From: Enterococcus sp. 4G2_DIV0659
GTDB lineage: Bacteria > Bacillota > Bacilli > Lactobacillales > Enterococcaceae
DNA length: 64,000 nucleotides
Reading direction: 5' to 3'
Assembly: GCF_002140715.2 (NCBI RefSeq)
Contig: NZ_NGLE02000001.1
Span: 1,647,001-1,711,000 of the forward strand
Position 1 is the first letter of the stretch, and each line of letters begins with the position of its first letter. A model generated the notes under the pieces. That model saw only the letters and a list, made by a program, of their open reading frames with translations. It did not search any database and was not told the DNA's origin. Shown here piece after piece: positions 1 through 9,600 of the stretch. Made by a program: the position numbers and the translations under genes.

Positions 1-2592
1 TTGTAGATTCCTTCAAATTTTGAATAATAGGCGCAATGTCTTTTACTTGTGCCGCAGCTTCTTCTGTCGTTTTCGCTGTTTCTTTTGAACTAGTAGCTAA
101 TGTTTGGATCGTTTTTACCAAGCTTTCTGTCTCTGCATTGATTGCAGCCGTATCGTTCTTTTCAGGATGTGCATTGGTATCTGTAATCACAGATTCTGGT
201 GCCACTCGTTCTGTTTCTTTCCATGAATTGTACGTCGCATCGATTTCTTGGTTCGCTTTTTCAAACCAATCTCCTAATAAAGCGGCTTCTTGTATCATCG
301 TTTCTGGAACGGTCATAAGATTTAATGTGCCATATAAACTCGGCGCTTCGCCTTCATTTTTGTCTTCTTTTGTTCCAATCGTCGCTTTTAATTTATTGAT
401 TTGCTCTTCAATATCTTTATATAAGCTATCCCCATTTGCCCGATAATTTTCATATAAGGAATCTGAAATTTGTAACACTTTTTTATCATCGGTAACGTTA
501 TTGTATAGCCAATAAACAGAGTTCGGTGTCGCTAATTCGCTGAAAGGCGTATCTGGATGATTGGCAACATATTCGGAAAACCTAGTAACATCTAACTGCG
601 TCGGATCAGCATAGATCATAGTTAGCTTTTCAGCAGTAGCAGTTAACGTTGTAAAAAGATCAAACAATTTAGGTAGATCTTCTTTTAATGGCTGATCTTT
701 ATTTATATAAGCTGCTAATTGCCCAGATGTTGCTGAACTATTTGCAGTCCAAAAATAGTTACATTGAAAATATTCATCTCTGCTATAATCGTTCGGATAC
801 GTCCATTCGATTTGAGAATTAAAAGTGTATGACAAATGTGCATCTAAGGGTGCTTTGAGGGTTTCACTGCTTTCTACTTCCTTAAGCATAATGTCGATAA
901 TTAATCGCGTTCCTGTCTCGTCAATCGAAACAACCGCTGTATAATCTGGATCAGATACATTTTTTCTGATTTGTCTTTCTAGTTCCCCTCTGATTGCTTC
1001 CATATTAAGAACTGTGACATTCCCTTGGCTTCCAGGGTTAAACGTATGTCCGAATTGTACGTATTGACGCGTTCCTGGCTCCAACTGTATATCGAGTGTA
1101 TTTCTTACAGTAAATACCGTAGAAAGATCTTCTTTTGGCGTTGTTGACAAGATTTTAAATTGATCTTCATGTCCAGTTAACGTTGGGTCGTATTGTGTTA
1201 CTAAATGATAGGAAGCATTTAACTTATCGATTGCCTCTTGTGTTAGTAAATCGTCACCTGAAAGTTTAGCTAACAGACGTGAAAAATCGGTACTAGTTGG
1301 CAGTGCTTGGTTTTGCAAGTGCAACAGGTCATTATTTACAGCAGTTAAGTATTCTCCATCTTCCTTGATCTCTGATTCTTTCTCGGTAGGTGATAGTAAT
1401 TCTGAAATCGCTAATTTTACTTGTTCTTCTGTTGCTGTGTCTGGAGTTGCATTTCTATCATGGTAATATTTTTCTGCAATATCCTCTTTTAGCGTTGTTA
1501 ATGCCGAGACCTGTTTTTCTAATTCGGCTATGTGTCCTGTCAATTCTTCTATTCTCTTACTTTGTTGTTCTTTGAATTTCTGGGCATTTGCTAAGAAATT
1601 TGCGTAAACACCTGAATCCTCAGACCCTTCTGGTCCTTTGGTAAAAATAAGCCCATTTGTTGTTTTATACTTCCATTGAATCCATCATATTGTTCTTTAT
1701 AACCGGTTAAATCATTTTTCCATTGGGTTTCTAATTGTTCTTTTTGCAGCTCGAATTGTTCATTAAATTGTTTAATTGATGTTTCTAATTTTTCATTTGC
1801 TTCGTCTGCGTAATCATTCACAGATTTCTGTACTTCTTCAGTCGATCGACTATTTTCTTCTAAACTAGTATTATTACTTTCCATCAACTGCTTCACAGAT
1901 TGAACAAATGCTTCTTGTTCTGATGTGAACATTTTATTGTCTTCCTCTAAAATACTTGCAGTATCGATAACACCTGAAAAATTCGTTGGTACTTCTTTAA
2001 AAGGCAAATAAATTGTTTTTTCCAAATTGTTTTTATGGTCTGCCTCTAGTCCCACAATCTGGTTAACGTTTTGTTGTGCTTCTGTTAAATTTCCTACAAT
2101 ACTTGAAAAGTACATCTGGACAATTCGTTGATTAAAATCTTTTAAAATATCATTCACTTTTACCTGAATGGCTTGATTGGTTATTTCATTTTGACCTTCC
2201 CGTACTTGATACTCCACTAGTGCTTTTTCCGGATTAATACTTTGCAATGAAAGTAGTCGTTCAGAAAAATCTTGTGGAATAATAATTTGCGCATCAAATT
2301 GTCCATCTGCCACACCACGACTAGCAATATCTCTCGTTGTTGTTTCCCATCGATTAGCAGTATCTTGATTAATCAACGTGACAAAGTCTGTTCCTAATGA
2401 ATACTTTCTTCCTTCAAAAAGAGTTCCTTTGTCCTCATTTACCAATACATACTGCATTTTTTTTATTTTTTCATTAGAGGTTTGTTGGACACTCTCACTT
2501 TTAAACCCGATATAAGAAAGGATGGATAAGAACAACACACTGCCGACGATGATTGAAATAACAGGAAGATACTTTTTTAGTTTATGTTTCAA
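1..2592 (-). pseudogene. esaA: EsaA-like type VII secretion accessory membrane protein, frameshifted and cut by window edge
   Basis: Starts with TTG at 2592 behind an AGGGGAGAAG ribosome site. The N-terminus has one membrane segment (about residues 9-29), followed by the extracellular start typical of EsaA/YueB (YVLVNEDKG, then coiled-coil stretches). This frame runs about 307 codons and hits a stop at 1591. At about 1671 the neighbouring minus frame takes over; I read it codon by codon from 1669 to 1 and it has no stop, so one lost base restores a continuous protein of more than 860 residues. Adding one A in the GGAAG run at 1671-1673 would do it. EsaA is a surface-exposed component of the ESX/T7 secretion machine, and esxA lies just upstream, which supports the call. 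The C-terminal membrane segments lie outside the window. Whether the shift is a real mutation or a base-calling error cannot be told from the sequence. Confidence 0.8.
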
Positions 2593-2697
2593 TTTACTCT
2601 TCTCCCCTTAATTAAAAGCGTAACGAGCTCGTTTTGGCTCATAGAAAAATAGGTATATTCTTTTTTCTAAAGACTAGCTCGTACAGCTCGATAATGA

Positions 2698-2735
2698 AAA
2701 AAGCGTCCGCGCAATGAATTGCACTGACGCTTTTT
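2698..2735 (-). terminator. Intrinsic terminator between esxA and esaA
   Basis: AAAAAGCGTC and GACGCTTTTT form a perfect stem just after the esxA stop. A/T runs on both sides let it work in either direction. It probably keeps esxA expression high and separates it from the esaA gene downstream. Confidence 0.7.
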
Positions 2736-2749
2736 ATTTTAAAATTAAA

Positions 2750-3046
2750 TTAATTTAAGCCGAAAGAACTTGCATCTTGTTGGTCACGTTGTGCCACTGT
2801 ATCAGCATATTTGTTCAATTGACTGTTGATGCTAAGCAATAATTCTTCCATTTTCTTCACGTTTCCTTCTAATTGATTGTATTGTTCTAAATACGATTGA
2901 AACGCTTGACCTTTCCATTCTTGAGCGATTTGTTGGTTCATAGAGTTAACTTTACGAATCGCATCTTGAATTTGTTGTTGTGATTGTGTATAAACCTTTG
3001 CTTGTGATTTCAGTTGTTCGGGTGTGACGGAAATTGCTCCTGCCAT
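2750..3046 (-). CDS. esxA: WXG100 family type VII secretion substrate EsxA
   Basis: A 98-residue all-helical protein with the family hallmark WKG at residues 44-46 (AQEWKGQAF) in the turn between two helices. Length and motif fit the WXG100/ESAT-6 family, which is exported as helical-hairpin dimers by the type VII system. A GGAGAG ribosome site precedes the ATG, a strong promoter lies at 3089-3118, and a terminator follows directly, so this is an independent highly expressed unit. The next gene on the same strand is esaA, as in staphylococcal and enterococcal ESX loci. No effector or immunity genes are visible in the window. Confidence 0.93.
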   Translation of the reverse strand: MAGAISVTPEQLKSQAKVYTQSQQQIQDAIRKVNSMNQQIAQEWKGQAFQSYLEQYNQLEGNVKKMEELLLSINSQLNKYADTVAQRDQQDASSFGLN

Positions 3047-3088
3047 GTATATCTCTCCTATCTGTAAATAAAATTGTTACTACAATAT

Positions 3089-3118
3089 ATTATATTTGTC
3101 AATTAGTAAGTTTGTCAA
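3089..3118 (-). promoter_or_regulatory. Sigma-A type promoter of esxA
   Basis: On the minus strand TTGACA (3118-3113) and TATAAT (3094-3089) are separated by 18 bases, about 40 bases upstream of the esxA start codon. Both hexamers are perfect consensus. Confidence 0.7.
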
Positions 3119-3316
3119 TGTTTTTTAGAAAAAAATTGTTATTTTAGGAAGATATCATAAACCTAATAGTCTTTTTTAGAAGTTTTTAAGTCATAAAAAC
3201 AAATTTATTAGTAATATATATTTTTAATTTAATTCATTTGAGATAAAAAATATATAGTAATTATTTAAAAAGGATAAATACATTTGAAACACAAAGGTTA
3301 AAGCGTTAAATGTAAG
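3119..3316. other. AT-rich intergenic stretch
   Basis: Between the esxA promoter and the muramidase terminator I see only AT-rich sequence, with no ORF carrying a ribosome site and no clear structure. Confidence 0.5.
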
Positions 3317-3369
3317 AAAAAACAATCAATATCGGCTACATTAAATATAGCTTTTGTTGATTGTTTTTT
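3317..3369 (-). terminator. Terminator downstream of the muramidase gene
   Basis: AAAAAACAATCAA (3317-3329) pairs perfectly with TTGATTGTTTTTT (3357-3369). It ends transcription from the GH25 gene and could work in both directions. Confidence 0.7.
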
Positions 3370-3405
3370 TATTTTTTATTTATTTTTTTACAATTAATTT
3401 TACAC

Positions 3406-4374
3406 TCATTTTTTCACCGCAAACAACGATTCCGCAACACCAGGTACACCACATGGATCACCATAGTTTTTATGTGTTTGAATCACTGTATATGTTTTCC
3501 CTTGGTATGTTACTTCTTCCCCTTGATAATATTGGATCGGTTTCACATCTGTTCCTAATTTAAACTCAAGGATGTCTACAAATCGACCAAGATAGTCCAC
3601 ATTGGCATCAAATACACCTGTCACTCCGGTAAATTCTACTTGAGAGCTCCATTGCCACGCTGCTGTGTCTGAATGTAATAGATTGTCGCTTGAAGGATTC
3701 TTCGGCCATTCTGCTACCCAGCTATTTTCTTTCCCTAAAACTGGAAATTCCAACCAGTTGTTTGTAAACCAGCTAGCCATACTATAATGGATGACATTGC
3801 TAAACCCACGTTTATTCAATTGATTTTTGAATGCCGTTGATGTAATCGTAACGTCAGCTGGGATCATCTCCCCTTCTTCTGCATCATTCACCATGACTGT
3901 ATCAGGGTTTAAACCAAGTTCTTGTGCAAAATCCGCATAATAATTGGCTTCTTCAACTGCTTTTTGCTCATCTACGAACCAAGAATAGTGATAGGTTGAA
4001 ACAGTTAAACCTGCTTTTTTAGCATTTTCGATTTGGATTTTAGCAAAAGGATTTTTATAGGTTGTGTATTCTGTTAATTTTACAACTACGCCTTTAACAC
4101 CTTGTGCATTCATTTTTTTGTATGATTCCACAGATATTTCGCCATTCCAAGAGGAAATATCGATAAAATCAGCTCTTGGATGAAGCTCTTGTGTAAAAGG
4201 TAAACGGGTTTGCGGACTTTTCTTAGAAGGCAAATTGTTTCCCATAACATGGTTGTTTGCTTCATTAATCGCTATGTTTTGAGCACTTGCTTGTACACCT
4301 GCAGAAAATAAAGTTGCACTCCCAATACACATAAACAAGACATTTAATAACGTTTTTTTCAAAATACTAACCAC
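3406..4374 (-). CDS. Secreted GH25 family muramidase (lysozyme)
   Basis: About 320 residues. A signal peptide (KKTLLNVLFMCIGSATLFSAGVQASA) is followed by a GH25 barrel starting FIDISSWNGEIS, with acidic motifs VKLTEYTT and MVNDAEEGEM and the distal AWQWSS strand typical of the family. A C-terminal ~45-residue piece (QYYQGEEVTYQGKTYTV) resembles a small carbohydrate- or wall-binding module. The enzyme would cut the MurNAc-GlcNAc bond of peptidoglycan outside the cell. The open frame runs upstream to 4653, but that part is basic, overlaps ada and is not credible. Plausible starts are GTG at 4374 (AAGGA four bases upstream) or TTG at 4362, which begins MKKT; I cannot decide between them. It has its own terminator and looks monocistronic. 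Confidence 0.85.
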   Translation of the reverse strand: MVSILKKTLLNVLFMCIGSATLFSAGVQASAQNIAINEANNHVMGNNLPSKKSPQTRLPFTQELHPRADFIDISSWNGEISVESYKKMNAQGVKGVVVKLTEYTTYKNPFAKIQIENAKKAGLTVSTYHYSWFVDEQKAVEEANYYADFAQELGLNPDTVMVNDAEEGEMIPADVTITSTAFKNQLNKRGFSNVIHYSMASWFTNNWLEFPVLGKENSWVAEWPKNPSSDNLLHSDTAAWQWSSQVEFTGVTGVFDANVDYLGRFVDILEFKLGTDVKPIQYYQGEEVTYQGKTYTVIQTHKNYGDPCGVPGVAESLFAVKK

Positions 4375-4503
4375 TCTTTCCTTAAATTTTTTCTTAAAGA
4401 CTTTTAAATATATCTTTATGTTAATCCTTTTTTCCGAATGTTTCAGCTCAAAATAGTACAAACCTATTCCCTTTTTGAGCCAAATTAATATAATAAACGT
4501 TTT

Positions 4504-4543
4504 AAAAAGGCCATTTCCCCAACTCACAGGAAAATGACCTTTT
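4504..4543 (-). terminator. Terminator of ada
   Basis: An AAAAGGYCATTTYCC-type stem with a ~12-base loop sits directly after the ada stop and ends in a T run on the minus strand. Confidence 0.65.
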
Positions 4544-4547
4544 CTTG

Positions 4548-5600
4548 CTATTTTTGATGATACTCTCGCTCGTGTTTTAATAACCATTTCTTTCGTTCGA
4601 TACCGCCGCCATAACCGCCTAAACTGCCATCTGTCTGAATCACACGATGACATGGGATAATGATCGCCAACTGATTGGCTCCATTGGCGTTTCCAACAGC
4701 TCTCATGCCATTTGGATTACCAATGGCAGTGGCTAACTCTTTATAAGAAGACGTTGTCCCTCGCTTAATTTCAGTCAACGCTTGCCAAACACTTTTTTGA
4801 AAATCGGAACCTAAACAACTGTAGGGTGTTTGAAAGGTCTCTAGTTTCTTGTCAAAATACAGTGTTAATTCTTCTTTGATTTGTTCATTGATCTTGGTTT
4901 TTCCTGGAACAATTGATGCATTCAAACGATTCCTTAATCGCTCGATTTCTCGTTCCAGTCCTCGGCGGTCAACAAATTCGAGTAAATATAGGTAGTCATC
5001 ATCCGCAATACTCATCATTGGTCCTAAAATCGTATCAATCCAGTCAGCCGATAAGATTTTCATCTCTTTTGATTGTTTTGGGTTTCTACCCATGATTTTT
5101 GAAAAAGCATCATAAAAGCCGCTGGGCGAATCATAGCCCATATCTAATTGTGTATCGATACGTTTTTCGCCATTTTTGATTGATTTCAACGCTATCCCCA
5201 TCCTTCTTGAACGGGCGTATTGAACAAATGTCATCCCGTACACTTTTTTAAATTGTCTTCTAGCTGTCATCGAATGAATCCCTAATTCAGCAAAATCTTG
5301 GTCTTTCCAACGTTTTTCAGGATTTTCTTCCACTAACTCTACCATTTGTTGAACCAATGGCGGGATTTCTCTTGGGAAAGACAAGGGTTTACATCGTTTA
5401 CAAGGACGGTAGCCAGATAAGAGAGCTTCTTCTGCTGTTTCGTAGAAGGTACAGTTTTCATATTTAGGTTTTCTTGCTGGACATGTTGCATGGCAAAAAA
5501 CACCAGTTGTTTTGATGCCCACAAAGAAAATTCCGTCATAGGTGGAATCTTTTGCCAGTAATGCTTGGTAATAGTGTTGTTTGTCTTTTTCACTAATCAT
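4548..5600 (-). CDS. ada: Ada: bifunctional methylphosphotriester transcription regulator / O6-methylguanine-DNA methyltransferase
   Basis: 350 residues with both Ada halves. The N-terminal zinc domain carries four cysteines in GVFCHATCPARKP and RPCKRCKP; the first accepts methyl groups from DNA phosphotriesters. An AraC-type helix-turn-helix follows (SMTARRQFKKVYGMTFVQYARSRRM). The C-terminal methyltransferase has the suicide cysteine in IIPCHRVI and the downstream GYGGG. It repairs O6-alkylguanine and, once methylated, normally activates repair genes including itself. The frame extends to 5666, but ATG at 5600 has GGAAGG at good spacing. A terminator follows immediately and no other repair gene is adjacent, so it appears monocistronic and self-regulated. 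Confidence 0.93.
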   Translation of the reverse strand: MISEKDKQHYYQALLAKDSTYDGIFFVGIKTTGVFCHATCPARKPKYENCTFYETAEEALLSGYRPCKRCKPLSFPREIPPLVQQMVELVEENPEKRWKDQDFAELGIHSMTARRQFKKVYGMTFVQYARSRRMGIALKSIKNGEKRIDTQLDMGYDSPSGFYDAFSKIMGRNPKQSKEMKILSADWIDTILGPMMSIADDDYLYLLEFVDRRGLEREIERLRNRLNASIVPGKTKINEQIKEELTLYFDKKLETFQTPYSCLGSDFQKSVWQALTEIKRGTTSSYKELATAIGNPNGMRAVGNANGANQLAIIIPCHRVIQTDGSLGGYGGGIERKKWLLKHEREYHQK

Positions 5601-5866
5601 CGGAAACCTTCCTTTCTCATTTAATTTATATTGAAGAGTCAAATTTGATTCACAACCTGAGTTCATTAGTAATAGATTACTTCTATATTTTACTGCTAAT
5701 AGGAAGAATATTCATTCGAAAAATGAACATCAATTTTTTATGTAAACATGCACATCCTTTTCAATCTTTCATAATTGTCATTTTGCACAGAGAAGTGTAA
5801 GTGTGTTTCTGAGAATCCAGATGATATAGTTGTTTTATCAAATAAAATAAAAAAGGAGTTTTTAAA

Positions 5867-6133
5867 ATGAATGAAACAATACTGTTTTTGGTAATGGTGT
5901 ATGTAGTGATGGCGCTTGTAAAACGGGTAAAAGAAAAGGGTAAAAAACGATATCTATTTTTTGCAGTCGCTAGTTTTTCTTTTATTATACTGCTTGGTAA
6001 CTTCTTAGAAAATCATAACGCAATTATGCAAGGTTCTATCTATTCTATGGTAATTACCTTCATTCTAAGTTTTGTCATACTTACGGTTCTTTTAAGTGCT
6101 CCGTTGATTTTCGGGCTTCGAAAAATCAAATGA
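5867..6133 (+). CDS. Small membrane protein of unknown function
   Basis: 88 residues with an AAAAGGAG ribosome site. Three hydrophobic segments (about residues 4-18, 28-46 and 56-80) are separated by a basic loop (KRVKEKGKKR). It matches no family I recognise. It stands alone between divergent ada and the repeat element at 6168. The start and ribosome site make it a credible gene; the role is unknown. Confidence 0.65.
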   Translation: MNETILFLVMVYVVMALVKRVKEKGKKRYLFFAVASFSFIILLGNFLENHNAIMQGSIYSMVITFILSFVILTVLLSAPLIFGLRKIK

Positions 6134-6167
6134 GATAAGTAAAGTCTGACTATTTATCTCCTAGAAA

Positions 6168-6320
6168 CAAAAAGAGACCCGCTCTTCGGGGAAAGAGCGG
6201 GAAAAGGAGTTAAAAATGAAAAAGTGTTTTGTTAGGGTTGTTTGTTTGGTATGAATATATAATAACCAGAAATTGTGAATTATTTATGCAGAAAGATTGG
6301 TTTCTTTTTTACGATTATTT
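6168..6320 (+). repeat. Copy 1 of a duplicated ~150-bp hairpin/small-ORF element
   Basis: Direct repeat of 6446-6598 with only a few differences. It contains a 9-bp GC stem (CCCGCTCTT/AAGAGCGGG, 6178-6201), then AAAAGGAG, then ATG at 6216 opening a 12-codon ORF (MKKCFVRVVCLV, stop at 6254). On the minus strand the stem is followed by TCTCTTTTT and would act as a terminator. Confidence 0.75.
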
Positions 6321-6445
6321 AACGAAACTCTGAAGGTTATTTAGATTTCCTTAATTAAGGCTAAAATGGAAGCTTATTTCCGAAGACAAGATTCTAGTGT
6401 CAAAAATGACTATCTATCTTCTCAAACACCCTTTTTAAAAGAAAT

Positions 6446-6598
6446 AAAAAAAGACCCGCTCTTTGGGGAAAGAGCGGGAAAAGGAGTTAAAAATGAAAAA
6501 GTGTTTTGTTAGGGTTGTTGTTTGGTATGAATATATAATAACCAGAAATTGTGAATTATTTATGCAGAAAGGTTGGTTTCTTTTTTACAATCATTTAT
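6446..6598 (+). repeat. Copy 2 of the duplicated hairpin/small-ORF element
   Basis: Same layout as copy 1, offset by 277 bases: GC hairpin 6455-6478, AAAAGGAG, ATG at 6493. One base fewer in the GTTGTTTG run moves the frame, so here the ORF continues for 41 codons. On the minus strand the hairpin is followed by seven T and lies about 170 bases past the stop of the 1542-aa adhesin, so it is the likely terminator of that gene. Confidence 0.75.
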
Positions 6599-6618
6599 TT
6601 AAAATTAGACTTTTTTAG
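6493..6618 (+). CDS. Possible 41-residue small protein inside repeat copy 2
   Basis: ATG at 6493 has an AAAAGGAG ribosome site six bases away and reads MKKCFVRVVVWYEYIITRNC, then a mixed hydrophobic/basic tail to TAG at 6618. The paralogous ORF in copy 1 stops after 12 codons because of a single-base difference. The shared part is only the ribosome site and the first nine residues, so this may be a leader peptide or chance rather than a functional protein. Confidence 0.25.
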   Translation: MKKCFVRVVVWYEYIITRNCELFMQKGWFLFYNHLFKIRLF

Positions 6619-6646
6619 CCATTTCCTGCGTAAATTCATTTTTTCT

Positions 6647-9600
6647 TCAAAGTTTTCTGTATTGATTTCTTTTTAATAGAGAAAAACCAATTGTTCCAGT
6701 CATCATCATTATCCCCATAAGAATGTATCTTTCAACTTTTTCACCTGTTTTGGGCAGGGTTGTTTGATTTGTACGGTTATTGTTGTTAGATCTTTTACTT
6801 GGATCAATTGTGTCAGAGCCTTTAGTACTAGCATAACTTTCAGTTGTGTTACTGCTCTGTCCTTTTTTATCAGAACTTGCGGTACTACCTTGCGTCTCAC
6901 TTGTTGATTCTTCTGGCTCACTAGAGGTAGACTCCTCTGTAGGCACATCATTATCTAAGTATGTGTTTGTAATCGTAAATGTAGCATTATCCACTTCACT
7001 AGTGTAGTTTTTCGGCACATTGACTTCTTTTACTGTATAAACGTATTTTTGATCACTTTGCGGCTGATATTCTGGTAATCCATCTAAAGAAAAGTGCCAT
7101 TCATCTGTTTGGTTTGACTTCACTAAAATTGGATCACCATATTCTATTCCGTCTTGAAGTACTTGAACAAGAATTGACTCTGGTCGTTGTTTCTTTTTAT
7201 TTTGATCACCTTTCCAAATCTTCTTTCCTTCAACTTGTGTATATGTTGGTAAATCTATCACTAAGCCTAAATCCCAATCGCTGTTCGTCCCTTTTTTTAC
7301 TGTTATTTCATCTGTTTTACCATTGCTGTTGAATTTTGAATTTTGTGTTTCCGTGTTGCTTCCCTTGATAGTTGCTGCATGATTTTCAGGAATTTTAGCA
7401 TGGATCAAGTAATTTCCAGGTTTGATTTGGGCTCCTGTAAAATAATATTTCCCGTTGGCTCCTGTTTGGACTGTTTGTACAAAGGTTTCTTGTCTAGTAT
7501 TATCCAGACGATAAAGAGAAACAGAAATATTACTTGCAGGACGTTCGCCAGCTGTTTGTACCCCGTCTCGATCGCTGTCATACCAGATATAGCCATCGAT
7601 CGTTGTTGGCTCAGTGTAGCCTCCATCAATATTTAATGGTTCATTTTCCGTTTGTAAGTCAACAACTGCTTGCCCGTATTGATTATCTTCATCTAATTCT
7701 AAAAAGTCGTTATCTACTTTTTTATCTGAACCTGTTTGATACGTTGTTAAGCTAAATGTTGAACGGACGCGCTTAATCGTTACACGGTATTTTTTATTGT
7801 ACAAATGATTGAATGCATATGATCCATCGGCAGCTGTTTTGGTTGTGCTGACTAAATCATTGTTCCAGTCATAAAGATTGACTTCCGTATCAGGGATTCT
7901 TGCTTCTGATTGCTCTCTCAATCCATTAGCATTTTCATCTGACCAAATAATGCCTGCTATTTTTTTAGTCGGCTCTTCTTGTCCTACATAAGCACCCGAT
8001 TTTATAGGCTCACCCACTTCTAAAGTGGCATTGGTTGCCCCATCTATATAACTACCTCCTACTGCAAAGCTATTCCAAACGGTTTCTAATTCACCCTCAA
8101 TTTTAGGAATATGGTATGACAGGTGGAAAGAAACAGCTTGTTGCTTATCTAAGCCATCTTTTTTTATGATTTTGATGGCTGTTGTCGTTTTATCTAAAGG
8201 TGTTTGCCCATCCCATATGTGCCAAGTGGATTGGCCATTGGTTAGGTTTGTTAATTCTATTAGATTATTTTCAGCAGATGCATCCATGGAATAGTATAGC
8301 TCGTAGTTGCTTCCTAGTGCTGTCCCATCTGCCAAAGCGATTGCTTTCAATTGTCCTCCAATAGTAGAATGACGATCACTATTTGAGATGGTCATTGTAT
8401 CATTGGTACTAGGAAGACTATCAATAATATGCAGTTCATTAATTTTAATACTGCCATTATTTGGCACAGTTAAGCGGTAGGTAACATCTGTTCCTTGCTG
8501 CTGATTTGAAAGATTGATTACACGAGAAAAATTCACGCCATCTTTAGAGATTTCTTTCTGACTATCTAGTCCTACAGAACGATTAAACTCTACTTTTCGC
8601 TCCTTAGACATCGTTGCTACGACCCCGCCAACGCCAGGAACATTGGGAACCCAAGCCGCTCCGCCATCATAATTTTGCTTTTTGTCTCCTGATACCAAAT
8701 AATTGTTAAACTCTTCTACTTTTTTGACTTTTTCAGAACCATTAGCAGTGATTTTTATGGCGTGATTGTCATTATGTCCTTCATTATTACGCCAATCATT
8801 ATTGTAGCGAATGACTACTAATTGTAGATTATCATTCACGCGTCTAATTTCGATTTGAGCATTAGGATCATGTTGTGGATTGACAAGTTCGACCTTTTCA
8901 ATATTAATACTAGTTGGTACCGTAATATACAAAATGGCATCTTTCAAAGGACCAGAACCTGATACATTATTTACGTTGATTTGATAGATAAACGTTGAAT
9001 CAATGTCATTGATACGTGGTGAAAAAGGTTGCTCCCAATTAGAGTACCCAGCATATGCTCCCTCACCTGTAAAAATCGTTGTAGCGGTCTGAGTATTATT
9101 CGCATCATCCTGATTCGCTTCATAACCACCCTCAACAAACGCTTCGTAAGAACTGTCAGGAGCATTGGCATGTTTACGATCGCCATAAATATGCAGCGTA
9201 TTGGTCAAGCCATCTGCTAATGATAGGGTAGAATTTTTGACACCATCAGCCGTTTTTCCGATTGCTGAGATAGATACTTTTCCCGCATCCTTAGGTAATT
9301 TTGTTGATCCTTGATACGTAAATATATATTTCACTGTCGTAATATAATCGTCATTTGCTAATCCTAAACTGGCTACTGAAATCGTGTTAGCCACTCTTGT
9401 CACACCCATTGACTGCCAATTACGGTTCTTTTTTGTTTGGTACACTATTTCTGTACTAACCAAACCTTTAATTGCTGGGTTTTTGCTCTTTTGAGCAGAC
9501 CAAGAGAAGCTTTGGTAACGGAATCCTTCAAAAAAATCAGGTTCATTGGTTTGTCTAATAGGATCATCCACTAAGTACACATCACGCATATCTAATCTTG

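Noticed and set aside
36..446. 136-codon plus-strand frame at the left edge
   Set aside because: Antisense to the continuous esaA frame and without a ribosome site.
4375..4653. N-terminal extension of the muramidase frame
   Set aside because: Basic, overlaps ada, and lies upstream of a normal signal peptide; no ribosome site at the far start.
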